Positions 15,609-25,048 of a stretch of DNA of 64,000 bases are shown piece by piece (the stretch's first letter is position 1; every line of letters begins with the position of its first letter). A program made the position numbers and the translations under genes. The notes beneath the pieces were generated by a model, which worked only from the letters and a program-made list of their open reading frames with translations, was not told the DNA's origin and made no database searches. This stretch comes from Prauserella marina (GTDB taxonomy: Bacteria; Actinomycetota; Actinomycetes; Mycobacteriales; Pseudonocardiaceae). The stretch is taken from NCBI RefSeq assembly GCF_002240355.1, contig NZ_CP016353.1, positions 124,001 through 188,000 of the forward strand. Reading direction: 5' to 3'.

Positions 15609-17858
15609 ATGTCCGATTGGCGGCTGGCTGCCGCGAGTGCCGTCGAGGCCGAACTCGACCACACGCGAGAAGCGGGCGAATGGACTCTGCTGGGGCGGAT
15701 CAGGAACATGGACGACGGTGGCTACGCCGTCGATCTCAGGGGCAGGCGGATCAACCCCGTCGACGACGTCCGCCTCGCCGGAAGCGAAGGGCCCAGGGAA
15801 GGCCCGGCGGTCCCGGTGAACGCCGAACTGGTCTGCGGCGTCATGTGGATCAAGGTTCCAGGTTCCCTTCCGGCCGAGTGCGACATGGTGTGGGTGCGGG
15901 AGGTGTCCACACGGGACGGTTTGCGGCAGCTGGCCGACCGGCTTCGTGACCTTCCCGAGGGCACGCTCGCCGACCAGCTCGCCGAAGGCAGGCCCGACAC
16001 CGCGCCCTCCGACGCCTACCGGGCCTGCTTCCTGCCAGGTCTTCGGCTCGTGTGGGGCGCTCCAGGCTCCGGCAAGACGCATCTCATCGCGAAGGCAGCG
16101 GCCGAACTCGCCAAAGCGGGTAAGCGAGTTCTCATCGTCAACGCTGGCGAACAGCCACCCCGGGTCCCCGCCGCTACGGAGGCCGAACTGTCCTCGCTGC
16201 GCGAGGATCTTGCCGAACTGACCGCGGAGGAACAGCGGATCGGCGAGCTCGCCCTCGCTCTCGGCGGCTACGACCACGAGACGTATCTCGCCGTGGGAAG
16301 AAGGATCGAGAACGAGGAGCGGTCCGCGACGCTGGAAGCCGAATTCGCCTCGGTGCGAAGACAGCACCAGGAGGCGGCCGAACAACTCGCGATGGCACAG
16401 CGGGGATTGCTGGCGGCACGCACGAAGTGGGAAGCCGTCGAGGGCAAGCGAACGAGCTTGACCGAGGCACACGATCACGAGCGACAACTCGAACAGCTCC
16501 AGCCGCTGCTCGCCTCGATCGGCGCGAAACTCGACGAAGGCGGCAAGCTCTACCGGGGAAGGCGCGCGGACAAGAAGGCACTCAGGGAGGCCGAGGCCAA
16601 GCGGGCCGAACTGGAGACCGGCATCCGTGACTGTCTGGAAAGGGCTCATCCCGTCACCGACGACCAGGTGAAAGTCCTCGCCGCCGAGCTGGAAACCGCG
16701 CACCGGCACCTCGACGGTGTCGCGGAGACCGAGGCTTCGGTACACGTCAAGCTGGAACGGCTTCGCGGCCGGATCGCGCGGTTGCGCTCCACCGGGCTCG
16801 TCACCGCGCAGGATCGCCGGTATCACGCCGAATGCGAAGAACTGGGGTTTCCCTCGCTCCACGCGGAAAGAGCGGACTTGCTGCGCGCCGGACCGGAAAG
16901 GGCGGCCAGGAGGGGCAGGCTCGAAGAACGGCTGTGGTGGCTCGGCGAACGTTCGGCGAAGCTGAGGGCCGACACGGAGGCCGTGGCCTGGGATTCAGCG
17001 CAGATCGTCACCACGTCGCCCGCACGGTACCGGCGGCCACGTCGTCCCTTCGACGTCGTACTCGTCGACGACGCGGGGTCCGCGCGGCTCGCCGACGTGT
17101 TGTGCGCCGTCGCGCAGGCGGGACAGACCGCCGTGGTGTTCGGTGACTTTCGTCAGCCGGGCCCTCGGCTCGGCAACCCGCGACTGAGGAACGTGCCCGA
17201 CGTGCGGCGGTGGTTGCTTTCGACACCGTTCAGCCACTGCGGCATCAGGACAGCGGCCGAGGCTGAGCAGCACCCTGGCTGCTCGATTCTCGGCACCCAG
17301 TTCCGGTTCGGGCCTGCCGTCCGATATCTCGCGCAGGGCATCGGCTACGACGAACACGTCACGGCGGCGAGTGGGCGCACGGAGGTGGTGCTGCTCGACA
17401 CCGAGGGCAACGCCGTCGACCGCGCCGCGGTCGTTCGCAATGTGGTGAGCGCGGACGGGACGGCGATCATCGCCCCCAACCGGGAGCGAGCCGAGGGCTG
17501 GCTCGACGTCGTGAGGGAGCGGTTCACGGTGGCAGCCGGAACCGCTCGCGGCCTCGCCGGCAACGAATTCGGCACGGTGCTTGTCGATCTGACCGACGAC
17601 GATTGGTCGGCGCGGGTGCGGTCGTTCGGCTCGGCCGTGACGCGTGCGCGCACGCGGTTGTACTTGCTTGCCGACCTCGATGCGGTCAAGGCGGCGCCGA
17701 TCGGCAGCCCGCTCGGGGTGGTGAACGCGCTGCGCTTGCAGAGCGTCGTGACCGTGCGGAAACTGGCCGATCTGCTCATCCCGCGACAGCGGGTCGCCAT
17801 TGTGGCGACAGCAGGCGACCAATCGGCACGTTACGGTGACCAACGCGCGAGCTTCTAG
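15609..17858 (+). CDS. SF1 (Upf1/DNA2-like) helicase-type ATPase with a long coiled-coil insertion
   Basis: 749 residues. Helicase motifs can be followed in order: motif I GAPGSGKTH (150-158), motif II VVLVDDAGSA (483-492), motif III GDFRQPGP (512-519), motif IV QFRFGPAV (564-571), motif V GNEFGTVLVDLT (651-662) and motif VI GSAVTRARTRLYLL (674-687). Between motifs I and II lies about 270 residues of Glu/Arg/Leu-rich heptads (190-460), an antiparallel coiled coil. Motif II reads DDAG in place of the usual DEA(S/G). Residues 1-140 are unassigned. GGAAGGGG precedes ATG 15609. A helical-repeat gene follows 9 bp downstream. Nucleic-acid remodelling is likely; the substrate is unknown. Confidence 0.8.
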   Translation: MSDWRLAAASAVEAELDHTREAGEWTLLGRIRNMDDGGYAVDLRGRRINPVDDVRLAGSEGPREGPAVPVNAELVCGVMWIKVPGSLPAECDMVWVREVSTRDGLRQLADRLRDLPEGTLADQLAEGRPDTAPSDAYRACFLPGLRLVWGAPGSGKTHLIAKAAAELAKAGKRVLIVNAGEQPPRVPAATEAELSSLREDLAELTAEEQRIGELALALGGYDHETYLAVGRRIENEERSATLEAEFASVRRQHQEAAEQLAMAQRGLLAARTKWEAVEGKRTSLTEAHDHERQLEQLQPLLASIGAKLDEGGKLYRGRRADKKALREAEAKRAELETGIRDCLERAHPVTDDQVKVLAAELETAHRHLDGVAETEASVHVKLERLRGRIARLRSTGLVTAQDRRYHAECEELGFPSLHAERADLLRAGPERAARRGRLEERLWWLGERSAKLRADTEAVAWDSAQIVTTSPARYRRPRRPFDVVLVDDAGSARLADVLCAVAQAGQTAVVFGDFRQPGPRLGNPRLRNVPDVRRWLLSTPFSHCGIRTAAEAEQHPGCSILGTQFRFGPAVRYLAQGIGYDEHVTAASGRTEVVLLDTEGNAVDRAAVVRNVVSADGTAIIAPNRERAEGWLDVVRERFTVAAGTARGLAGNEFGTVLVDLTDDDWSARVRSFGSAVTRARTRLYLLADLDAVKAAPIGSPLGVVNALRLQSVVTVRKLADLLIPRQRVAIVATAGDQSARYGDQRASF

Positions 17859-17867
17859 TGGCACGAT

Positions 17868-19097
17868 GTGCGGGTGACCCCCCAATCGGACCTGCGTTCG
17901 TTCCTCCGTTCGCTCGATTCGGCGCGGCTTGCCGATCTGCTGTGTGAGCACGCCGAGCGGGACCACGAACTGCGCGACAGACTGCTCGCGATGGCGGAGG
18001 GGCCCGCGGCTGGTGACCTGGCCGAGGTCAGTGACCTGCTGGACACGGCGGTGAGAACCGCGGAGTCGGTACAGATCGCGTCGGTACTCGACACGCTCCA
18101 GCGGTTGCTCGACTCGGGAACGCGGGCCGACGTCGCCCCGCTCGCCCGGCGCGCGGTCGACAAGATCACCGCCGCTCTCGGCGACCTCGACGACCCGTCC
18201 GGCGCCATCGCCGATCACCTCGATCGTGCCGTCGCGCTGTACGCGAGGGCGTGTGCCGCCCATCCGCCCGAACCGGCCGAACTCGCTGGCTGGCTGCTCG
18301 GCACGGCGTTCGACCGGCCGGTGTGGCCCAACATCTCCCTCGTCGACTTCGCGGAGGCACTGGGGGAGAAGGGACTCATGCTCATCAAGTCCACTGTGGA
18401 CGAAGTGTTGGCCGAGCGGGCCGGTGACGAGAGCCGCAGGGCGACGGCGAGACGGCTGAACGAGCAGCACGCCGAGGTCACCGGTGACGTCGACACGGTG
18501 ATCGCGATGCTGTCGGAACAGTTGCCCCGCATCGATGTCAGTCTGCGGATCGTGCGGATACTGCGGGCAGCGGGCAGGCACGCTGAGGCGATCGCGCACG
18601 CGGCGACCGCGCTCGGCACCGAAAACGGTGCGCGGAGAGGAAAGCCGATAGCGGCGCTGGAGAGAGCGAGCAGGCGGCGAGCCGAGGCGGCAGCCGAAAC
18701 TGCCGATCCTGTCGAGAAAGAGCAGGAGGACGAGGAAGTCCCGACAGTCGCCGAGCCCGCCGAGGAGTCGACTGACCCGGTCGAGGCGGTGCGGGAACTG
18801 CTCGCCGAAGGCAAGGCCGACGAAGCGTGGAAGCTCGCCACGCGGGAGGAATCCGCCGTGCTGATCCCGCTGTACCGGGAGCACATCGACGGGTTGATCG
18901 GCCGGAAGGACGCGCAGCACTACGTGACGGCCGCTGCCCAGCTTCGCAGACTGCGCACGCTGCACCGGAAAGCGGAAACCAGTGAGGAATTCGGTGAGTA
19001 CCTCGCGGGGCTCGTCGAGGAGCACCGGCGGAAGACGAGACTGATCGAGGAGATCCGGAAGGCGCGGATCGCGCTGCCGAAAACCGGTGGCAGGTGA
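17868..19097 (+). CDS. Alpha-helical repeat protein, partner of the coiled-coil helicase
   Basis: 409 residues, almost entirely helical. The N-terminal stretch (DLRSFLRSLDSARLADLLCEHAERDHELRDRLL) resembles the helical region found after SWIM zinc fingers in actinobacterial proteins (DUF6880-like), but no zinc finger is present. A linker rich in Glu, Ala and Pro (about 275-305) separates it from a C-terminal helical block (VEAVRELLAEGKADEAWKLA, YVTAAAQLRRLRTLHRKA) that looks like a TPR-type solenoid. GTG 17868 is 9 bp after the helicase stop; GTG 17874 is an alternative start. Operon structure suggests it binds or regulates the helicase. No enzymatic motif is seen. Confidence 0.72.
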   Translation: MRVTPQSDLRSFLRSLDSARLADLLCEHAERDHELRDRLLAMAEGPAAGDLAEVSDLLDTAVRTAESVQIASVLDTLQRLLDSGTRADVAPLARRAVDKITAALGDLDDPSGAIADHLDRAVALYARACAAHPPEPAELAGWLLGTAFDRPVWPNISLVDFAEALGEKGLMLIKSTVDEVLAERAGDESRRATARRLNEQHAEVTGDVDTVIAMLSEQLPRIDVSLRIVRILRAAGRHAEAIAHAATALGTENGARRGKPIAALERASRRRAEAAAETADPVEKEQEDEEVPTVAEPAEESTDPVEAVRELLAEGKADEAWKLATREESAVLIPLYREHIDGLIGRKDAQHYVTAAAQLRRLRTLHRKAETSEEFGEYLAGLVEEHRRKTRLIEEIRKARIALPKTGGR

Positions 19098-19108
19098 TCC
19101 GCGCCTGA

Positions 19109-19279
19109 TCAGGGAGTCGGTGTCGTCGGTGTCGTCGTGTTGGACAGCGCGCGCCGTTTCTTGTGGTCGGCGTTGTTTCGCGCGTCGTCGAAGTCCAGCA
19201 CGAAGGCACCGAATGCCATGGCCAGTAGTACAGCGATACCGAGGATCGCGCCGATCCAGGTAAGGATGATGGATACCAT
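19109..19279 (-). CDS. Small single-pass membrane protein
   Basis: 56 residues: an N-terminal transmembrane helix (MVSIILTWIGAILGIAVLLA onward, residues 3-29), then a short charged segment FDDARNNADHKKRRAL and a Thr/Pro-rich tail. ATG 19277-19279 was chosen because a very strong GGGGGAGG Shine-Dalgarno precedes it by 8 nt; the open frame runs 10 codons further upstream without a site. It converges on the helical-repeat gene with an 11-bp gap. The function is unknown. It resembles the many small actinobacterial membrane proteins of the envelope. Confidence 0.7.
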   Translation of the reverse strand: MVSIILTWIGAILGIAVLLAMAFGAFVLDFDDARNNADHKKRRALSNTTTPTTPTP

Positions 19280-19456
19280 CGGTGTTGCCTCCCCCCTGCT
19301 CAAGGGCATGTTTCTTACTCACAAGGGTCACTGGAGGCGAGGGCTTGTGCTATCGGCCAACCGGTTAATGCTCCGGGGTCGATATCGGCCGATCGGACGA
19401 GGAGGCCGGGTCCGAATCGCCCCGGCCGGACGACCAAGGACGACATGGGACGCGGC

Positions 19457-22024
19457 TCAGCGCACCGGCCGACGCCCGGTCAGGGCCTGTAGTTCGTCAC
19501 CGACGCGGGCGGTGACCCGTTGCCACGGCTCGCTGCCGAGCCGTTCCCAGTGCGCGACCGCCTCCGGCAGCAGTGCCGCCGCCTCGGCCTGCCTGCCGAG
19601 GCGGACGAGCGCGGCGGCCAGTGTCGTGGTCGCGGGGCCCAGCACGAGCGAAGCCTGAGCTGCCTTGGCTTCCGCGCGGGCGTCGAGCAGTATCGCGGCG
19701 CCCTCGCTCAGGTCGTGCGCGACCTCCGCCTCACCCTGCGCGTAGCGGGCGAACGCGAGCCGGCTCGGTGCACCCGATTCCTCGGCGAGGGAACGCGCGG
19801 CGTTCGCCCTCGTTCGTGCTTCACCCGTATCGCCCCTGGTCGTCGCGAGCAGGGAGAGCATCGCGGTGGCTTCGGAGAGGCAGGCGGAGGGCAATCCTTC
19901 GAGTTCGAGGACGTCGAGGCAGGCCCGCTCCGCGCGCTCAGGCAGGGAAAGGTCGCGACAGGACAGTGCGATGGTCGACAGCGCGAGGTACTTCTCCTCG
20001 GCGCTCGTCGCCGCCGTGTGCGCCTTTTCGGCAAGTGACAACGCATCGGGCGCCGCGCCGAATCGCAGTGCGGCTTTCGCCCCGGCCCCGAGCAGCAAAG
20101 TGTGTTCGGACAATCCCGGAATGTCTCGCCACGCGAGCTGCCACTGCACCGCGTGAATGTCCACTTCGGAGCGATGAGGGAAGAGCAGTCCCGTCCTGCC
20201 GCACAGATCCGCGGCGAGCGCGGGTTCCTCGTGGCAAGCCCAGTTCAGCGCACCGATGATGTCCTTGGCCGCGTTCAGTACCGATCTCGTCGCGGCGAGT
20301 TCGTCCGGTCCTTTCGCGGCCTTTGCCGACGAGGTGACGAGATCGAGGCACCAGCGCGCGTGCCGGTCACGGACCTTGCTCTCCTGGTGGGAGCCACGCA
20401 GTCCTCGGGCCGCGACCTGCCAGACGAGTTCCGGCGCCCGGTACCTGGTCGCGGCGCCAGCCGCGTCCGTCACGGCGAGCAGTCCGGTCGTGGCGAGACT
20501 GGCTACCGCGGAGTCCGAGCCGGTCACGGCCTCGGCAGCCGTCCTGTCGAATTCGCCGTGGAAGACCGCGAGCGCGGCGAGCAGTTCCCGCTGTTGAACG
20601 TCCAGTCGCTCGACCGACCAGGTGACCACGTCGTTCGGCAGCGCGGGAAGGTCGTCCAGACCTTCGGTGGCGACGTGGGCCGCCGCCAGTTCGATGCCGA
20701 GCGGAAGGCCATCGACGGTGCGAAGCCATTCCCTGATCCGGTCGAGCTGGGCGTCGGTCGCCGCGAAACCCGGCCTGATGGCGTGTGCTCGCCGCACCAG
20801 CAGCGCGCGTACCTCGTCCCAGGTTTCGAGCCCGGTCAGCGGCAGCACCCGCTCGCCGCCGAGACCGAGCGGAACCCTGCTCGTCGCCACCACCGTGCTC
20901 GCCATGGTCTCGCTGTCCCGAAACACTGCCGTGAGCAGTTCGCGTACCGCGTCGAGTACGTGCTCGCAGTTGTCGATGACGAGCACCGTCCTGCGGCTGG
21001 TCAGCTCATCGGTGATCGCGGCGACCAGCGCGGCGACGGATCCCGGGGCGTGCACTCCGAGCGCGGCGGCGACGGCGAGCACTACCCCATCGGAGTCCAC
21101 TGTGCACAGTTCAACGAGGACGACCGGATCGGTGAACAGGGGAAGGATTTGCCGCAGCAGCCGGGTTTTGCCGACCCCGCCCTGCCCTGTCACGGTGAGC
21201 AGCCGCTCGTTGGCGACCAGTGCGAGCAGCCGATCGCACTCCCGTTGTCTTCCGATGAACGAGCCTGACCCGCATTCCGCGGGATGGGGCTTCGCGAGCA
21301 GGTGAGCCCGCAGTTCGGCCGAGGGCTCGGTGTGCAGCTTGCTTTCGAGTCGTTCGCGCATGGATTCGTAGGCCATGGCGGCTTCCTCCTCGCGGCCTTG
21401 TCCCCGAAGCGCGTGCATGAGCAGCGTGGTCGTCCGCTGGCGAAACGGTTCCGCCGTCAGAACGTCGAGCAGCCTCGCGATGGCGAGTTCCGGTTGCCCC
21501 GCCGACAGTTCGTGCATGGCGAGCGTTTCGATGGCCTCCAGCCTCAGTTCACCGAGGCGTAGTGCCTGAGGGTGGGCGAGCCCGTCACGCCGCAGTTCCG
21601 GGTAGGCAGGCGCCCTCCACAATGCGAGTGCCCTGGTGAGCAGGGTCGTCGCCCGTTGAGAACGGCTGCGTAGCGCGACCGCGACGAGACGTTCGAACCG
21701 GACGGCGTCGATCCGGCGCGGTTCGACGCGCAGTACGCAGCTCTGCCCTTCCCACGAGACGTCGCCGTCACCGGCCAGCAGGGTGCGCAACCTGGAAAGC
21801 CGGGATTCGAGCGAATCCCTCGCGTGTGCGGGTGGTTCGGCGCCCCAGCCCGCTTCGATCAGGGTGTCGACCGGCACCGGTGTGTTGGCGTGCACGACGA
21901 GGCAGGCGAGCACGGCGGTGAGACAGGAGTCGTTGATCGGGACGTCGTTGCCCCTTCGCCGGAGCCGCAGCGGACCGAGGACTTGCACGACGAAGCCGCT
22001 CATCCGGTCGGTCACACAGGACAT
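19457..22024 (-). CDS. AfsR/BTAD-type STAND transcriptional regulator
   Basis: 855 residues. An OmpR-like DNA-binding domain (about 10-100, VQVLGPLRLRRRGNDVPI), a bacterial transcriptional activation domain (about 105-245, ending LHTEPSAELRAHLL), an NB-ARC-type NTPase with P-loop TGQGGVGKT at 279-287 and Walker B TVLVIDNCEH, then winged-helix and TPR-like C-terminal repeats. This is the layout of AfsR, a pleiotropic activator of secondary metabolism, although no biosynthetic cluster is adjacent. ATG 22022-22024 opens the frame; ATG 22001-22003 is the alternative. It lies 69 bp downstream of coaA on the same strand. Confidence 0.9.
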   Translation of the reverse strand: MSCVTDRMSGFVVQVLGPLRLRRRGNDVPINDSCLTAVLACLVVHANTPVPVDTLIEAGWGAEPPAHARDSLESRLSRLRTLLAGDGDVSWEGQSCVLRVEPRRIDAVRFERLVAVALRSRSQRATTLLTRALALWRAPAYPELRRDGLAHPQALRLGELRLEAIETLAMHELSAGQPELAIARLLDVLTAEPFRQRTTTLLMHALRGQGREEEAAMAYESMRERLESKLHTEPSAELRAHLLAKPHPAECGSGSFIGRQRECDRLLALVANERLLTVTGQGGVGKTRLLRQILPLFTDPVVLVELCTVDSDGVVLAVAAALGVHAPGSVAALVAAITDELTSRRTVLVIDNCEHVLDAVRELLTAVFRDSETMASTVVATSRVPLGLGGERVLPLTGLETWDEVRALLVRRAHAIRPGFAATDAQLDRIREWLRTVDGLPLGIELAAAHVATEGLDDLPALPNDVVTWSVERLDVQQRELLAALAVFHGEFDRTAAEAVTGSDSAVASLATTGLLAVTDAAGAATRYRAPELVWQVAARGLRGSHQESKVRDRHARWCLDLVTSSAKAAKGPDELAATRSVLNAAKDIIGALNWACHEEPALAADLCGRTGLLFPHRSEVDIHAVQWQLAWRDIPGLSEHTLLLGAGAKAALRFGAAPDALSLAEKAHTAATSAEEKYLALSTIALSCRDLSLPERAERACLDVLELEGLPSACLSEATAMLSLLATTRGDTGEARTRANAARSLAEESGAPSRLAFARYAQGEAEVAHDLSEGAAILLDARAEAKAAQASLVLGPATTTLAAALVRLGRQAEAAALLPEAVAHWERLGSEPWQRVTARVGDELQALTGRRPVR

Positions 22025-22093
22025 CTTCGCCGGAAAAGCCGGAAGATCCAGGGCCAGTCAGGTGACGCTCACCCGTGGAGGGGAGCCGAAAGC

Positions 22094-23026
22094 TCAGAGT
22101 TTGCGAAGGCGAACGCGGTTGATCGAGTGGTCGGCGTCCTTGCGCAACACCAGCGTCGCCCTCGGCCTCGTCGGCCTGATGTTCGCCATCAGGTTCGGCC
22201 CGTTGATCGTCTTCCACAGATGCCGCGCCTCGATGCGTGCCTCGTCGTCGGGCAGGCTCGCGAAGTGGTGGAAGTGGGAATTCGGGTCGGAGAACGCCGT
22301 GTGCCGGAGTTCGAGGAAACGGTCGATGTACCACCGCTCGATGTCGGCGGTGTGCGCGTCGACGTAGATCGAGAAGTCGAACAGGTCGGACACCGTCAGG
22401 CTGGGGCCTGGCTGGAGCACGTTGAGGCCCTCAAGAATGAGGATGTCCGGCTTGTGCACCACCTGCTCCTCGCCGGGAAGGATGTCGTAGGCGAGGTGGG
22501 AATAGACGGGGGCGCGCACCTCGTCGGCGCCGGACTTCACGTCGGTGACGAACCGCAGCAGCGCCCTGCGGTCGTAGCTCTCGGGGAATCCCTTGCGGTG
22601 CATGATGCCCCTGCGCATCAGCTCCGTGCGCGGATAGAGGAACCCGTCCGTCGTCACCAGGTCGACGCTGGGGTGATCGGGCCAGCGGGCGAGCAACGTG
22701 CGCAGGATGCGCGCCGTCGTCGACTTGCCGACGGCGACACTGCCCGCGACACCGATGATGAACGGCACCTTGGTGCCATGCGCGTCCTCACCGAGAAACG
22801 TGGTGGTGGCCTCGTACAGTCGTTGTCGTGCCGCGACCTGCAAGTTTATCAATCTCGACAGCGGAAGATAGACCTCCGCGACCTCGTTCAGGTCGATTTG
22901 CTCGCCGAGTCCCCTGAGCTTCATCAGCTCGCTCGCCGTGAGCGGCAATGGCGTCGAGCGACGCAATTCACGCCACTGATCGCGCTGCAACTCGACATAT
23001 GGGCTCAGCTCACGGACCCGTGGCAT
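22094..23026 (-). CDS. coaA: Pantothenate kinase type I
   Basis: 310 residues, normal length for bacterial CoaA. It phosphorylates pantothenate with ATP, the first and regulated step of coenzyme A synthesis, in the cytoplasm. Visible signatures are [16 protein letters not shown] at the N-terminus, the P-loop [12 protein letters not shown] (92-103), [37 protein letters not shown] and [13 protein letters not shown] 23024-23026 has GAGGAG 7 nt upstream. The open frame extends 34 codons further, but without family similarity. Confidence 0.97.
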   Translation of the reverse strand: MPRVRELSPYVELQRDQWRELRRSTPLPLTASELMKLRGLGEQIDLNEVAEVYLPLSRLINLQVAARQRLYEATTTFLGEDAHGTKVPFIIGVAGSVAVGKSTTARILRTLLARWPDHPSVDLVTTDGFLYPRTELMRRGIMHRKGFPESYDRRALLRFVTDVKSGADEVRAPVYSHLAYDILPGEEQVVHKPDILILEGLNVLQPGPSLTVSDLFDFSIYVDAHTADIERWYIDRFLELRHTAFSDPNSHFHHFASLPDDEARIEARHLWKTINGPNLMANIRPTRPRATLVLRKDADHSINRVRLRKL

Positions 23027-23152
23027 TCGCTCACTCCTCGCCCGTCGATGGGCCGGCGCCGTACATCTGTGTAACGCGCATTCAACGGTAGGGCTTACCG
23101 GCGGAAAACGCGCTGTGACCTTCTCCACGCCGGATGTGCTTGCCCTTGGCGA

Positions 23153-23767
23153 TCAGGAAGCGACGAACACGTCGTCCCATGCGGCCGACACCTGGCGCGC
23201 GCACGTCTGCGGCGGCACCCCGCCGACACCGGTGCCGAGGCCGGGCATGGCGATCGTGTCGACGGACTCGCGGACCTCCGCGCCGTGTTCGAAGCGGCCG
23301 TCGCGCCACAACAAGAAGACAGCCCTTGCCGCGAGATAGGGGTGGACGGTGTCCGGAGGAAGCTGCTCGCCTGGCTCCCGCATCGTCGGTGCCGCGATGA
23401 GCCATTCCGGGATGACCTCGCCGGTCGGGACGACGACGGCTTCGCCGATGGGCAACTCCCCGCCGTGGTAGGCAAGCACCGCGCTGCGCACGTTCTGTTC
23501 GACCTCGGGAAAAGCCCTCGCGTAGACGGCGTCCACACCGCCCCGCATCCAGCCGTAGGAATTGGCGGGGCTGACTACCGCCTGCGCGGGAACGTCGAGT
23601 ACCGATCCTTGATGGACTCTCACCGGACCGGACACGGCCTCCAGCACCGATTCCCACGCTCGGGTCAAGGGCTCGTCCACGGCACACAGCACCAGTTCCG
23701 GCGCGCGCTGCCGATCTTCACCAACGGATCCGCAGCGGCTGGAGCGCATGTCCGATTCGGCGGTCAC
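23153..23767 (-). CDS. Macro-domain protein
   Basis: 204 residues. A macro domain fold is indicated by VRVHQGSVLDVPAQAVVSPAN, SYGWMRGGVDAVYARAFPEVE and TIAMPGLGTGVGGVPPQTCA, the ADP-ribose-binding loops. The SPANSYGWMRGGVD loop is a variant of the usual NAANxxLxxGGGVDxAI. Such proteins bind or hydrolyse ADP-ribose derivatives or deacylate O-acetyl-ADP-ribose. GTG 23765-23767 is the probable start; ATG 23750-23752 is an alternative. It is divergent from pheA across 88 bp. No toxin such as a DarT is next to it. Confidence 0.8.
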   Translation of the reverse strand: MTAESDMRSSRCGSVGEDRQRAPELVLCAVDEPLTRAWESVLEAVSGPVRVHQGSVLDVPAQAVVSPANSYGWMRGGVDAVYARAFPEVEQNVRSAVLAYHGGELPIGEAVVVPTGEVIPEWLIAAPTMREPGEQLPPDTVHPYLAARAVFLLWRDGRFEHGAEVRESVDTIAMPGLGTGVGGVPPQTCARQVSAAWDDVFVAS

Positions 23768-23855
23768 GCCTACAGCATGGCAAAGAATGCGCGCCAAGTA
23801 ACCACATTCACGACCGGCTATGCGAGTGAAAGTGCTCTCACCGTAGCCTGACCCG

Positions 23856-24767
23856 GTGCCACGGATCGCCTACTTCGGGCCTCAGGGAACGTTCACCGAG
23901 CAGGCCGCGCGGGTGCTCGCCGCAGCGGAGGACGAACTGCTGCCGGTCGAGACCATCGGAGCCGCGCTGAGTGCCGTCCGCGACGGTGAGTGTGACGCCG
24001 CCTGTGTGCCGGTGGAGAACTCCGTCGAAGGCCCTGTCAGTGCCACGCTGGACGGACTCGCCGAACGAGCCCCGCTCGTCGCGACGGCCGAAGCGTTGCT
24101 GCCCGTGCATTTCAGTGTGCTGACGCGCGAGGATGTCGGCACCGTTCGTACCGTCGCGAGTCACCCGCACGCGCTCGCGCAGGTTCGGGAATGGATCGAG
24201 CGCAACCTTCCCGAAGCGCGAACCGTCGTCTCGTCCTCCACCGCGGCGGCGGCGGTCGCCGTCCAGCGAGGGGAGTACGACGCCGCCGTCACGGCACCGG
24301 TCGCCGTCGAGCACTATCCACTTCGGGTACTCGCCACCGAGGTTGCCGACGTCGCGGATGCCAGGACCAGATTCCTGTTGCTGCGCCCGCCGGGCAGGCT
24401 GCCCGAGCCGACCGGCGCCGACCGCACGTCCATTGTGGCCGCGGCGGCCAACCGCACCGGGGCGCTCGCTGAACTGCTCGCCGAACTCGCGACGAGGGGC
24501 ATCAACCTCACGCGGCTCGACGCACGGCCCATCAAGGGAAACTTCGGGCTCTACCGGTTCTTCATCGACTTCGAGGGGCATGTCGCCGAGACCCGTATCG
24601 GCGATGCGCTCGCCGCGCTGCGGAGGCGGTGCAACAACGTGCGGTTCCTCGGCTCGCATCCGCGAGCGGACGGGGTCGAGGCCACCATCGATCCCGGCGC
24701 CGCGAACCAGGACTTCGATGAGGCTTTTGATTGGGTAGCCGCCGTGCGCGCGGGTTCGTCGGCTTGA
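23856..24767 (+). CDS. pheA: Prephenate dehydratase
   Basis: 303 residues. It converts prephenate to phenylpyruvate in phenylalanine synthesis. The periplasmic-binding-like catalytic domain holds AYFGPQGTFTEQAA at the N-terminus, CVPVENSVEGPV near 53 and the catalytic TRF motif in DARTRFLLL near 170. A C-terminal ACT domain (about 188-270, TGALAELLAELATRGINLTRL) should confer feedback control by phenylalanine; the usual ESRP loop reads DARPIKG. Start is GTG 23856. The last ten codons and the stop are included in a 97-bp tandem repeat, so the coding end is intact but duplicated downstream. Confidence 0.96.
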   Translation: MPRIAYFGPQGTFTEQAARVLAAAEDELLPVETIGAALSAVRDGECDAACVPVENSVEGPVSATLDGLAERAPLVATAEALLPVHFSVLTREDVGTVRTVASHPHALAQVREWIERNLPEARTVVSSSTAAAAVAVQRGEYDAAVTAPVAVEHYPLRVLATEVADVADARTRFLLLRPPGRLPEPTGADRTSIVAAAANRTGALAELLAELATRGINLTRLDARPIKGNFGLYRFFIDFEGHVAETRIGDALAALRRRCNNVRFLGSHPRADGVEATIDPGAANQDFDEAFDWVAAVRAGSSA

Positions 24768-24961
24768 TCGGTTCGTCGGTGGTGGGCGCGTGCGGTGTCC
24801 GTTTGGGTGGTGGTGGGAGACGGGTGGGCGGGTAGCCGCCGTGCGCGCGGGTTCGTCGGCTTGATCGGTTCGTCGGTGGTGGGCGCGTGCGGTGTCCGTT
24901 TGGGTGGTGGTGGGAGACGGGTGGGCGGCTGGCCGCCGTGCGCGCGGGTTCGTCGGCTTGA
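24736..24961 (+). repeat. 97-bp tandem repeat, 2.3 copies, spanning the 3' end of pheA
   Basis: Unit 1 is 24736-24832, unit 2 is 24833-24929 and a partial third copy runs 24930-24961. Units 1 and 2 differ only at their last base. Each copy begins with the last ten codons of pheA plus its TGA stop. The copies are contiguous with no spacers, and the unit length is not a multiple of three. It fills most of the 281 bp between pheA and the phosphatase gene, and I see no separate gene in it. Confidence 0.95.
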
Positions 24962-25048
24962 GATGTGGGTTTTCCCGCATCGTTCCAAGGCGCCGAGCGG
25001 GCGCTGGTAGACAGGCATCACCACCGTCACTTACCTGGGGGTCGCAGC

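Noticed and set aside
24736-24961. CRISPR-like direct repeats
   Set aside because: The 97-bp units are contiguous, have no unique spacers and include the end of pheA; no cas gene is nearby.
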